Below are positions 11,032 to 18,674 of a stretch of DNA of 64,000 nt, piece after piece (within the stretch, counting starts at the first letter, position 1; the number at the start of each line of letters is the position of its first letter). Made by a program: the position numbers and the translations under genes. This stretch comes from Rhodococcus triatomae (GTDB lineage: Bacteria; Actinomycetota; Actinomycetes; Mycobacteriales; Mycobacteriaceae). A model generated the notes under the pieces. The model had not been told where the DNA came from. It ran no database searches and was given only the letters and a program-made list of their open reading frames with translations. The stretch covers positions 4,464,001 to 4,528,000 of the forward strand of contig NZ_CP048814.1 in assembly GCF_014217785.1 (NCBI RefSeq), in the 5' to 3' direction.

Positions 11032-11844
11032 GTGAGCGACAGGTACGGCGACATATTCTCGGGACACCCGCGCGGGCGGAGGAAGGCGGCGCCGACGGTG
11101 GCCGCGGACCGCGACCTGGTGGTGGAGGACGCGGCCACGGGCTACTGCGGAGCGGTGGTCGGATTCGAACGCACCTACGACGGCGACTTCGTCCGGCTCG
11201 AGGACGGCCGGGGCCGGACTCGCTTGTTCGCGATGCGGGAGTCGGCCTTCCTCATCGACGGGAAGCCGGTGACCCTCACCCGTCCCGCGCCGGCTGCCTC
11301 GCGGGCACCGGCTCGCTCCGCCTCGGGATCGACGAAGGTCGAGGGCCTGCGGGCCAGGACGGCCAGGGCGAGCCGGATCTGGGTCGAGGGCGTGCACGAC
11401 GCGGCCCTGGTGGAGCGCGTGTGGGGTCACGATCTCCGGGTCGAGGGTGTCGTCGTCGAACACCTCGAAGGCCTCGACAATCTCGGTGCCCGGCTCGCGG
11501 AGTTCGAGCCGGGCCCGGGGCGCAAGGTCGGGGTGCTGGTCGATCATCTGGTGCACGGATCCAAGGAATCTCAGCTGACTCGTGGCCTCGGCGAGTTCGT
11601 GCTCGTCACCGGGCACCCGTTCATCGACGTGTGGGAGGCCGTCCGGCCGAGCGCGGTCGGTATCGAGGCCTGGCCGAAGATCCCTCGCGGGCAGGACTGG
11701 AAGACCGGGATGTGTCGTGAACTAGGTTGGGGCACACCGCAGGACGGGTGGCGGAAGGTGTACGGGTCGGTACAGAACTTCCGCGATCTCGAGGCGCCGC
11801 TGATCGGTGCGGTCGAACAGTTGGTCGACTTCGTGACGGCCTGA
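11032..11844 (+). CDS. DUF3097 family protein
   Basis: This 270-residue protein matches the DUF3097 family from memory. It has DLVVEDAATGYCGAVVG near residue 27, RIWVEGVHDAALVERVWG near 121, GVLVDHLVHGSKES near 168 and VGIEAWPKIPRGQDWKTG near 212. The EGxHDAxLVE segment resembles a Toprim-like nucleotide-handling fold, but that is my inference. No membrane helix is seen. The GTG at 11032 lies 67 bp from the divergent neighbour's start. The nfeD-like gene follows after 27 bp, so the two may share a transcript. Confidence 0.85.
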   Translation: MSDRYGDIFSGHPRGRRKAAPTVAADRDLVVEDAATGYCGAVVGFERTYDGDFVRLEDGRGRTRLFAMRESAFLIDGKPVTLTRPAPAASRAPARSASGSTKVEGLRARTARASRIWVEGVHDAALVERVWGHDLRVEGVVVEHLEGLDNLGARLAEFEPGPGRKVGVLVDHLVHGSKESQLTRGLGEFVLVTGHPFIDVWEAVRPSAVGIEAWPKIPRGQDWKTGMCRELGWGTPQDGWRKVYGSVQNFRDLEAPLIGAVEQLVDFVTA

Positions 11845-11871
11845 TTCCTCCCCTTCTGGTTAGATGGTGTT

Positions 11872-12303
11872 GTGGTCGCACTGTTTTGGCTCATCGGAAG
11901 CGTGGCGCTCGCCGCGGCCGAGGCGCTGGTGGGAGAGTTCTTCCTGCTGATGCTCGCCGGGAGCGCCCTCGCTACCGCCGGTTTCAGTGCGGTCACGGAT
12001 TTCCCGGTGTGGGTCGATGCCGTCGTCTTCGGAGTGCTCTCGCTCGTGCTCGTCCTCGGTGTGCGCCCGGCCCTGATGCGCCGATTCGCCGCGCCGCCGG
12101 CGGTGCCCACGGGAATCGACGCCCTGCCCGGAAAGCAGGCGCTCGTGCTCGAGGACGTGGGCCTGCACGGCGGCACGATCAAGTTGGACGGAGATGTGTG
12201 GACGGCCCGCCCGCTGGACGGCACCGAGGTGTATCCCGAGGGCGAGACCGTGACCGTGATGGAAATTGACGGCGCGACCGCCGTCGTATGGAGGGGACCG
12301 TAG
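11872..12303 (+). CDS. NfeD-family membrane protein
   Basis: This 143-residue protein starts with two to three hydrophobic helices (about 2-25, 28-45, 50-68). A small soluble domain with the OB-fold pattern of NfeD follows (GKQALVLEDVG, VYPEGETVTVMEIDGATAVVW). NfeD proteins pair with SPFH/band-7 proteins in membrane microdomains, and here the downstream gene is exactly such a protein, overlapping by 16 nt. Mtb Rv1487-Rv1488 has the same pair. The start is GTG 11872; a TTG three bases earlier is possible. Confidence 0.9.
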   Translation: MVALFWLIGSVALAAAEALVGEFFLLMLAGSALATAGFSAVTDFPVWVDAVVFGVLSLVLVLGVRPALMRRFAAPPAVPTGIDALPGKQALVLEDVGLHGGTIKLDGDVWTARPLDGTEVYPEGETVTVMEIDGATAVVWRGP

Positions 12304-13496
12304 TTGTGGCTGCACTCATAGTGCTGATAGTCGTCGTACTGTTCGTGGTGCTCGTCGCCGCGAAATCCATTGCCCTGGTACCGCAGGCGGAAGCCGCGGT
12401 GATCGAACGACTCGGCCGGTACACCCGGACGGTGTCGGGACAGCTGACCTTCCTGATCCCGTTCGTGGATCGCATCCGCGCCAAGGTGGACCTGCGCGAG
12501 CGCGTGGTGTCCTTCCCGCCGCAGCCGGTCATCACCCAGGACAACCTGACCCTCAACATCGACACCGTGGTGTACTTCCAGGTCACCAATCCGCAGGCCG
12601 CGGTGTACGAGATCAACAACTACATCGTCGGTGTCGAGCAGCTGACGACGACCACGCTGCGCAACGTCGTGGGTGGCATGACTCTGGAGGAGACCCTGAC
12701 CTCCCGTGACTCCATCAACGGACAGTTGCGGGGTGTCCTGGACGAGGCCACCGGCCGCTGGGGTCTGCGCGTCGCCCGAGTGGAGCTCAAGAGCATCGAT
12801 CCGCCGCCGTCGATCCAGGAGTCGATGGAGAAGCAGATGAAGGCGGATCGGGAGAAGCGCGCGATGATCCTCACCGCGGAAGGCTCACGCGAATCGGCGA
12901 TCAAGACCGCGGAGGGCGCCAAGCAGAGTCAGATCCTCTCGGCGGAGGGCGCCAAGCAGGCCTCCATCCTGGGCGCCGAAGGTGAGCGGCAGGCCCGGAT
13001 CCTGCGCGCTCAGGGTGACCGTGCCGCGAAGTATCTCGAGGCGCAGGGTGAGGCCAAGGCCATCGAGAAGGTGTTCGCCGCGATCAAGTCGGGCAAGCCG
13101 ACTCCGGAACTCCTGGCCTACCAGTACCTGCAGACCCTGCCGGAGATGGCGCAGGGCGACGCGAACAAGGTGTGGCTGGTTCCCAGCGATTTCGGCGACG
13201 CCCTCAAGGGGTTCGCCCGCACTCTCGGTGCGCCGGGAGAGGACGGGGTCTTCCGGTTCGAGCCGACCCCGGCCGATGCCGACGCGCCCAAGCCCGAGGA
13301 CGATTCCGACGAGGTCGCCGAGTGGTTCGAGACCAAGTCGGACCCGGCGATCGTGCAGGCGGTGCGGCAGGCGGAGGTCGAAGCCCGCAGGCCGGTCGAG
13401 GATCCTGCGGCCGCGGCACTGTTGCGGAAGGCGACCGGGACTCCGGAGCCCGCTCCCGGTGAAGGCGTGGCGGGGCTTCCTCCCACCGACTCCTGA
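12288..13496 (+). CDS. SPFH/band-7 (stomatin-like) membrane protein
   Basis: This 402-residue protein has an N-terminal hydrophobic anchor (residues 4-24), a band-7 domain with VVSFPPQPVITQDN and LRNVVGGMTLEE, and a long helical stretch. That stretch has repeating AEGAKQ-type units (about 195-255), typical of oligomer-forming stomatins. The C-terminal tail is acidic and Pro-rich. It corresponds to Mtb Rv1488. The ATG at 12288 inside the nfeD end is chosen because the resulting N-terminus aligns with that of Rv1488. With NfeD it probably organises a membrane microdomain; the cargo is not evident. Confidence 0.92.
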   Translation: MEGTVVVAALIVLIVVVLFVVLVAAKSIALVPQAEAAVIERLGRYTRTVSGQLTFLIPFVDRIRAKVDLRERVVSFPPQPVITQDNLTLNIDTVVYFQVTNPQAAVYEINNYIVGVEQLTTTTLRNVVGGMTLEETLTSRDSINGQLRGVLDEATGRWGLRVARVELKSIDPPPSIQESMEKQMKADREKRAMILTAEGSRESAIKTAEGAKQSQILSAEGAKQASILGAEGERQARILRAQGDRAAKYLEAQGEAKAIEKVFAAIKSGKPTPELLAYQYLQTLPEMAQGDANKVWLVPSDFGDALKGFARTLGAPGEDGVFRFEPTPADADAPKPEDDSDEVAEWFETKSDPAIVQAVRQAEVEARRPVEDPAAAALLRKATGTPEPAPGEGVAGLPPTDS

Positions 13497-13497
13497 G

Positions 13498-13683
13498 CCC
13501 CACGGGTCTACTGCCTCACGGATCTACAAGACCGCTCACGGCAAGCTCGTCGACGCCGGAGTCACCGAGGAGATCCTGCCGCCGCGGAACATGAGCGCTA
13601 TCGAACGCACCGCCGCCACCACGGCGGTGGCTGGCGAGCTCGTCGGCGAAGGCTGGGCCGTGCGAGACGAGGTCCTGGTTTGA
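13498..13683 (+). pseudogene. 5'-truncated fragment of a small gene preceding a Fic gene
   Basis: Right after the SPFH stop, in a different frame, an open stretch encodes a protein-like sequence: SRIYKTAHGKLVDAGVTEE, then ILPPRNMSAIERTAATTA and GEGWAVRDEVLV before TGA 13681-13683. There is no ATG, GTG or TTG in frame between the SPFH stop and the middle of the fragment. I therefore read it as the 3' part of a small gene that lost its beginning. Because it abuts the broken Fic gene it may have encoded its partner or antitoxin; that is inference from position only. Confidence 0.5.
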
Positions 13684-13737
13684 GCATCCACTCCGCGGCG
13701 GATGCGGTCACCGGTCAGCTCGAGGTCGAGAACGGCA

Positions 13738-14925
13738 TTGACTGACCCCGCGGGGCAGAGCCCGTACCACCCGGGCACGCACACACTGTGGAACTTTGTC
13801 GATATCCGCGACCCCGGTCTCCTCGCACAGTACGAATCGGTCGCATCGTCGCTGCGCCTGGCCGAACTCGCCGTGGACCCGATCTGCGGCGAGTTTCGAC
13901 TTCGCGCACCTCCAGGCGATCCACCACCACCACCACCACCTACTCCAAGACGTCTACCCCTAGGCCGGTGAGATCCGCACCGTCCAGACCTGGGCCGGCG
14001 CCACCGGGATCCCGCACGACCCACCGGACGTGATCGCCCAGAGCCTGTCCCACCACTTCGACGAGCTCCGCGCCGCGGACTACCTCCGCGGCCGCGACCA
14101 CGAACACTTCGTCCAGGGACTCGGCCAGACCTGGGGCGATCTGCCTGCTGGTGTTGCGAACATATTCGCAACGGAACTATCTTCCGCCTGACCGGACGGC
14201 TCCAACATGACCGGTTCTGTCGGTGCCGGTCGATAGTGTTCGGATCAGTGCTCGACTCGCGAGCACATGGGCGGTCTGGTTAGTCCGAGGCTGCTGCGGT
14301 CAGTGACGTGAAGGCTCAATTGAAGAAGATGGGCGTTACTCCGAACGATGCTGAAGTACGGCGATTGGTGAGAGAGGCGCGTAAGGAGTGACTGCGTGAC
14401 GCACGCGGAGGTGCAGCTCAGAGACTATGTTGCATCTGGTCGAATATGCGGCGGTTGATCATCCACCCCTTCGTCGACGGCAACTCGCGATCACAGCGAG
14501 TGTTCGTCGACGAGCTCGCCCGCGAGACGGACTGGGCGATCGACTGGCGCACCGTCAACCCCGCGGCCCTCGCCGCCGCCCGCACCGTCGCCTACCTGGA
14601 CCAGGGCGAGGTCCTCACCGACGTGCTGCGGCCCGCCGTCGTCGAGCCCGAGCGGCTGCTCGTCATCGTGGTCACCGAAGAGCCGCGGCCGACGATGAGC
14701 ACCGTCGGTGAGCACTGGCGCACGATGCTCGAGCACGTCGACCAGCACCCTGACCAGCAGCACACCTGGGCCACCCAGCATCATCCCGAGCACGCCGCCG
14801 AGCAAGCCCGGCAGGCACAGGCACGGCAACACCTCGAGCAGCAGCAGCAGCGGATCCAGCAGGCATGGACCCAGCAGATCCGCAGCGGCAGCGACGGACT
14901 CGGCCACAGCGGCCCTCGACTGTGA
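13738..14925 (+). pseudogene. Broken Fic-family (AMP-transferase type) gene
   Basis: Three pieces of a Fic protein can be read. Piece 1 (from about 13738) gives LTDPAGQSPYHPGTHTLWN and continues to a frameshift near 13900. Piece 2 reads DFAHLQAIHHHHHHLLQ and then VYP-stop-AGEIRTV: the expected Trp codon has become TAG at 13963, a nonsense change in the well-known YPWAGE motif; it continues to GQTWGDL near 14143. Piece 3 resumes near 14455 with the active-site loop HPFVDGNSR (usual form HPFxxGNGR) and ends at 14925 with a Gln-rich tail. About 310 extra bases separate pieces 2 and 3. Fic enzymes transfer AMP to target hydroxyls. This copy cannot make an intact enzyme, though piece 3 (ATG 14446, 159 aa) remains open. 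Confidence 0.8.
14144..14454. other. Extra ~310-bp segment interrupting the Fic gene
   Basis: This stretch lies between WGDL and the HPF motif of the Fic remnant, where intact family members have almost no spacing. It begins with a perfect inverted repeat (gttgcgaa-cata-ttcgcaac, 14153-14172). It also holds a 27-codon frame from GTG 14308 to TGA 14391 (VKAQLKKMGVTPNDAEVRR and onward). I found no terminal inverted repeats, target duplication or transposase, so I do not call it an insertion sequence. Confidence 0.4.
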
Positions 14926-15066
14926 CTCGGCGTCCACTTCTTTCTCGCGACCGAAACTGACTTCACCTGGACTGCGGTCGCGGGCTCTGACAGCGTCCAT
15001 CGTGGGGGAGTCTTCGAGTCGGGGCCAAGGCATCTCCTAGACCTGCACCCGATTTCGAGGAGTATC

Positions 15067-15873
15067 GTGCGTCGAGCCCTGTCTATAGTCACCGCCGCGG
15101 CAGCAGCCGTAGCAACCACGGCCATGCTGGCCGGTTCCGCCCATGCAGACCCGGCCGAACCAGATCCGGCCGACAACCCGGTGGTTGCCTACGCGCAGGA
15201 GAACCCGCGCGACTTCATCGGAATCAATGCTCTCGCCGAGAAGGAGTTCGGGCAGTCCGTCGAGTTCACCGTCTCCGACGTAGACGGTCCCGTCGACGCC
15301 CGCACCGCGGACGCATTGAGCAATCTCGGCGCGGCCGGATTCCCCGAATTCGCGCCGTTCGCGGTGCCGACGAACGCGTTCTCCGTCGTCGGCTACTGGC
15401 TGCCGTCCGCCGGCCGCGGGGCAACCTACATGGGGACCTGGGACTTCCGTGACGACTACGTCAACGGCTCTGCACCGGACGACTTCGCGTCGATCATGTT
15501 CGACTGGTCGAGCAGCTGCCTGATCCTCACCTCGACCACCTACAACTCGTATTACTACGACGGTGAGCGCACCACCGACTCCACGATGTACCTCAAGGAC
15601 GGAGGAATCGGCGGATCACCGATCGTCGGCCTGCGTGATGCCACCAGCGGATTCAAGCTCAACGTCGACCACGGGCACATGAGCGCGAGTGTGCTGCGCA
15701 AGCCCGGATGCAGTGCGCAGCAGTTCGGTGCGCAGTTCGCCTACGAGCACAATCAGGACGGCGGATCCGCGCTGTCGGTGTCCGCGTCTTTCCTCGGCGG
15801 ACTGTCGGTGGGCTACTCCGGTGGACCGGATGCGATGCAGAAGAGCACCACCCCCGGCTACCTGCAGTTCTAG
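15067..15873 (+). CDS. Secreted protein of unknown function
   Basis: This 268-residue protein has a clear Sec signal: MRRALSIV, a hydrophobic Ala-rich core and a likely cleavage after SAHA near residue 27. The mature part is rich in Ser, Gly, Tyr and Asp and contains two cysteines (SSSCLIL and KPGCSAQ), which could form one disulfide outside the cell. Repeated short beta-like segments (VVGYWLPSAG, YMGTWDFRD, SASFLGGLSVGYSG) suggest a beta-rich fold. GAGGAG lies upstream of the GTG start. I do not recognise the family. It sits in the accessory patch next to a 64-residue membrane protein gene 40 bp downstream. Confidence 0.7.
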   Translation: MRRALSIVTAAAAAVATTAMLAGSAHADPAEPDPADNPVVAYAQENPRDFIGINALAEKEFGQSVEFTVSDVDGPVDARTADALSNLGAAGFPEFAPFAVPTNAFSVVGYWLPSAGRGATYMGTWDFRDDYVNGSAPDDFASIMFDWSSSCLILTSTTYNSYYYDGERTTDSTMYLKDGGIGGSPIVGLRDATSGFKLNVDHGHMSASVLRKPGCSAQQFGAQFAYEHNQDGGSALSVSASFLGGLSVGYSGGPDAMQKSTTPGYLQF

Positions 15874-15912
15874 AGTGAGGCCACATTCGATCGGTACCAA
15901 GAGGAGATCCGC

Positions 15913-16107
15913 GTGACCCGCTACTCCAGCGCAGCCCTTCTGCTCTACTTGTCCGCTGTCCTCGCACAAGCCCTGACCTGGGGTGATCTCGGCGCCGCCG
16001 AGCGCGGGACCCGCGTCGTCGTGTTCCTCCTCGTCGGGGCCGTGCTCGTCGCGATCCTCGATACCCGAGGCGACCGCGACCGCGGCCAGGACTCTCCGAC
16101 GAAGTGA
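15913..16107 (+). CDS. Small membrane protein, 64 residues
   Basis: This short protein has two predicted transmembrane helices (about 6-22 and 33-50) joined by a charged turn (GDLGAAERGTR), and an acidic/basic tail. GAGGAG sits 6-8 nt before the GTG, so the frame is likely to be translated. It probably forms an operon with the secreted protein gene just upstream. No family is recognised. Confidence 0.6.
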   Translation: MTRYSSAALLLYLSAVLAQALTWGDLGAAERGTRVVVFLLVGAVLVAILDTRGDRDRGQDSPTK

Positions 16108-16117
16108 GCGGAAACGG

Positions 16118-16521
16118 ATGAGCACCAGGCCGCCAGTTCAGACACTCAAACCCGTCGCGCCGACCGGATCCGGTCCGGACGCGAGGACCTCGCGCCCGGT
16201 GAACGAGTGTTACGTGATCGGCAGTCAGCAACGCCGCGAGGCGCGCAGCCAAGTGTTGGCTGCGCTCTCGCACACCGAGAATGCCCGCTGGGATCCCACA
16301 GCGGAAGGGGAGACCAGCTTCCCCGAACGCCGCCGCGACCTCGAAATCGCTGCACTCATTGCCCGGGTCCCTTCAAGGTCGTCACCCACTACAACATCAT
16401 GGCGTGGACAGCGTGGGCGCTGATCGCGGCCGATTGGTATAGCGATCCGACCGAACAGAACATGCGGAAAACATCCGGCGCGTTCACGCCCATGTGGGAA
16501 CGAGGCGCACCGAGCTCGTGA
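16118..16521 (+). pseudogene. Small hypothetical gene, probably frameshifted
   Basis: From ATG 16118 the frame gives a polar, Arg-rich start and then plausible protein sequence up to RRDLEIAALIARVP near 16370. After that it decays into Ser/Thr/Arg low complexity and stops at 16423. Another frame takes over with very protein-like sequence (GPFKVVTHYNIMAWTAWAL, ADWYSDPTEQNMRKT) and stops at 16521. Joining the two would give one protein of about 134 residues. I read this as a single frameshift near 16368, but two separate short genes cannot be ruled out. No family is recognised. Confidence 0.45.
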
Positions 16522-16550
16522 AACCCTGGCTCGGCCGTCTGGCCTCGTCC

Positions 16551-17060
16551 TCAGGTGATGAGGGCGCGGCCCACGCCGCACACGGCGAGCGCCCACAGCA
16601 CGCTCGTGAAGGTGCCGATGATGAATTGCTCGGACGCGTGGGGTTCCCGCAACTCCGGATACCGTGCGAGCCCCTTGACGGCGAGTACGACGGCGATTCC
16701 CTCGGGCCAGCCGGCGAGGACGGCAACGGCGACCGCGGTGCGCTCCAGTAGGCCGATGACCCGACCACCGCGCAGAGGGCCGGGTGCGGGCGGAGACCCC
16801 GCATCCGGCTGGCGGCGGGCGAAGCGAAAGGCGGCCAGCACGAGGGGTGCGCCGCCCGTTGCGGCGGCGGTGACGGTGAGCACCAGGGTGGCGGCCAGGG
16901 CGACGCCGGTCACCGGGGTGGTGGCGGTGGCGGCAAGCGCGCCGACTGCGAGACCGAGGAGGCCGGCGAGCGGTGCCACCCAGTGCGGCAGCCGCCGCGA
17001 CGGTGAGAGGACGGGTGCCAGCGCGGCGATTCCCAGGCCCCACAGTGCGACGATCGTCAT
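16551..17060 (-). CDS. Membrane protein paired with a SatD-like regulator
   Basis: This 169-residue protein is highly hydrophobic, with about four transmembrane segments (near 2-18, 28-45, 48-70 and 105-125) and a final helix around 148-165. A charged cytoplasmic loop (FARRQPDAGSPPAPG) separates the halves. Its ATG overlaps the stop of the upstream SatD-like gene by 4 nt, so the two are translationally coupled. I do not recognise a family; membrane partners beside SatD-type regulators are common, and a transport or sensing role is inference. Confidence 0.7.
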   Translation of the reverse strand: MTIVALWGLGIAALAPVLSPSRRLPHWVAPLAGLLGLAVGALAATATTPVTGVALAATLVLTVTAAATGGAPLVLAAFRFARRQPDAGSPPAPGPLRGGRVIGLLERTAVAVAVLAGWPEGIAVVLAVKGLARYPELREPHASEQFIIGTFTSVLWALAVCGVGRALIT

Positions 17061-17638
17061 GTATCCGCCTCGGCGAGTAGTCGTTCGGCGAGTCGGCGTC
17101 CTACCTTCTCGACCTGCCAGTGTGCAACGGACAGGCGCTGTGACACCGCCTGCTTCGAGATTCCCAGAAGTTCGGCCGTCTCGGTCTGGGTGAGCCCTCG
17201 TCGGAGGTGCGACACGGCCTCGCGCCCCTCGGGGGTGCGTCCGGCGACCACGACCGACAGCAGCGCGAGCGCGGCGTCGGCGTCTTCCGCGCTGTCGGAA
17301 TCGGGACCGGAGAAGGCGATTCGGCCGGGTGCGTTCTTCGCGCGATCGACCGCACGCCGCGCGGCCTCGAAAGCCCGTCCGCGGCCGGCGCGTGTCTCCT
17401 CGGGGAGGGGATGCTCCACGTCGCCCGCGCCGATCCCGATGCTCCAGTGTTGCCGGTCGATCAGGTCGAGCGCGACGGACAGGGCGAGTCCGGCGTCGTC
17501 GGTGACGAGTTGTACCTCGTCACCTGCGGTGCGTTGCGGGGGACGCAGCGCGGGGAGGTCGCGCAGATCGTCGAGGAGGGGAGCGACGCGGTCGACATCG
17601 CGGCGGCTGCCCCGCTGGTCGACCGTCATCACGAACAT
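17057..17638 (-). CDS. SatD-family helix-turn-helix protein
   Basis: This 193-residue protein begins MFVMTVDQRGSRRDVDRV, the hallmark N-terminus of actinobacterial SatD-like proteins. An alpha/beta domain with GDEVQLVTDD and HWSIGIGAGDVEHPLP follows, and a C-terminal helix-turn-helix (LTQTETAELLGISKQAVSQRL, about residues 143-163) ends it. I chose ATG 17638 over longer frames because it gives the family N-terminus and falls where a predicted transcript would begin; no ribosome site is present. It is coupled to the downstream membrane gene. Likely a DNA-binding regulator with a small sensor domain; the ligand is unknown. Confidence 0.75.
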   Translation of the reverse strand: MFVMTVDQRGSRRDVDRVAPLLDDLRDLPALRPPQRTAGDEVQLVTDDAGLALSVALDLIDRQHWSIGIGAGDVEHPLPEETRAGRGRAFEAARRAVDRAKNAPGRIAFSGPDSDSAEDADAALALLSVVVAGRTPEGREAVSHLRRGLTQTETAELLGISKQAVSQRLSVAHWQVEKVGRRLAERLLAEADT

Positions 17639-17644
17639 GGGTAA

Positions 17645-17673
17645 AGGGTATGAGCTTGATTCATCAAAGTCAA
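17645..17673 (-). promoter_or_regulatory. Predicted sigma-A promoter with internal operator for the SatD gene
   Basis: On the minus strand TTGACT (17673-17668) and TACCCT (17650-17645) are separated by exactly 17 bp, a good match to the TTGACn-N17-TAnnnT pattern. The spacer contains a perfect inverted repeat ttgat-tc-atcaa (17656-17667), well placed for a repressor. Seven bases after the -10 lies A of the ATG at 17638, predicting a leaderless mRNA. Confidence 0.6.
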
Positions 17674-17711
17674 TGAAAAAGGCTTGACTTGCCCGGATCA
17701 AGGGAAGGCTC

Positions 17712-18482
17712 TCACGCCCTGTCGTCACTCCCGACCCTGTCGTCCGCCGAAGCCGTCGTGGCGACGGTCACGATCGAGTCCCGCGGCGGGCGGCGGGCGT
17801 CGACGACCAGGCCGATCAGCCCGACGGCGATGCACGCGCCGGAGACGAGCAGAAGCGCAGGCCTGGTCTGCCCGGTGAGCGCGTCCCCGAGCAGAACCAC
17901 ACCGACCGTGCCCGGCACGATCCCGACGAGTGTGGCGGCCGCGTAGGGGAGGGTGCGGATCGACGAGACGCCGCACACGTAGTTGACCACCGAGAACGGA
18001 ACGAATGCGATCAGTCGGAGCGAACCGACCGCGAGCCATCCACGGCGGTGGATGCGTTCGTCGACCCGGCGTACCACCGGGTTCGTCAGCCGTTGCCAGA
18101 CGACCTCCCGGCCGACGGCGCGCACCAGCCACAGGGCCGCGATCGCACTGACGGTGGTCGCCAGCACGGAAATGCCGATGCCCAGCCAGGGGCCGAAGAG
18201 GAGGCCTGCGCTCAAGGTGAACACGGTGCGGGGAAAGGGGAGGATCGTCACCAGCGCGTGGACCGCGAAGAAGACGAGTGGGAACAGCGGGCCCACCGAC
18301 TCCGACCATTCGCGGATCTCGAGCACCGACGGGTGCGGAGCGAGCAGCACCGCGACCACCACGGCGAGGGCGAGGGCTCCCGCGGCGATCAACCGGCGGT
18401 CACCGAGGAGTCTCGTCACGAGGACCCAGACTACCGCCCGACCCCGCCCCACACCGGTTACCGAGGATTCGGCTGTCCGCAT
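17712..18482 (-). CDS. TVP38/TMEM64-family membrane protein
   Basis: This 256-residue protein has about six transmembrane segments and the VTT/SNARE-associated-type core. Visible motifs include LFPLVFFAVHAL, ILPFPRTVFTLSAGLLFG, a GREVVWQRLTN loop, and FVPFSVVNYVCGVSS (FxPFxxxNYxxG pattern). The family is related to DedA proteins and is linked to lipid scrambling or small-molecule transport. Mtb Rv1491c holds the same place upstream of mutA. ATG 18482 is used; an in-frame GTG at 18515 would add 11 residues without a visible ribosome site. Confidence 0.87.
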   Translation of the reverse strand: MRTAESSVTGVGRGRAVVWVLVTRLLGDRRLIAAGALALAVVVAVLLAPHPSVLEIREWSESVGPLFPLVFFAVHALVTILPFPRTVFTLSAGLLFGPWLGIGISVLATTVSAIAALWLVRAVGREVVWQRLTNPVVRRVDERIHRRGWLAVGSLRLIAFVPFSVVNYVCGVSSIRTLPYAAATLVGIVPGTVGVVLLGDALTGQTRPALLLVSGACIAVGLIGLVVDARRPPRDSIVTVATTASADDRVGSDDRA

Positions 18483-18526
18483 CGGCCCGCGCCCGACGGG
18501 AATCGTCGTGACCACGCACGATGCAA

Positions 18527-18544
18527 CGTGAGGTGATCCTCACG
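18527..18544. promoter_or_regulatory. Inverted repeat between the TVP38 gene and mutA
   Basis: A perfect 7-bp repeat, cgtgagg-tgat-cctcacg, lies in the 192-bp divergent gap, 131 bp before mutA and 45 bp before the TVP38 start. It is followed by a second small palindrome-like stretch (atagcgatcg). It is an operator candidate for either gene; the binding protein is unknown. Confidence 0.4.
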
Positions 18545-18674
18545 ATAGCGATCGTTTCGTTGCGGCTAGCATCACAGTCGAAGGTCACGGAGACCGGTCG
18601 TCGACCGTCGCGGACAGTCGGCGGCGAGGCCTCGTGAACGAGGGGCGAAACGCCGCAGGAGAGGAAGTCGTCGC

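Noticed and set aside
12982-13497. A long frame leading into the Fic partner fragment
   Set aside because: This part is a shadow of the SPFH gene; only the portion after 13498 looks like real protein.
14144-14454. An insertion sequence or MITE inside the Fic gene
   Set aside because: I see no terminal inverted repeats at both ends, no target duplication and no transposase; only an internal hairpin is present.
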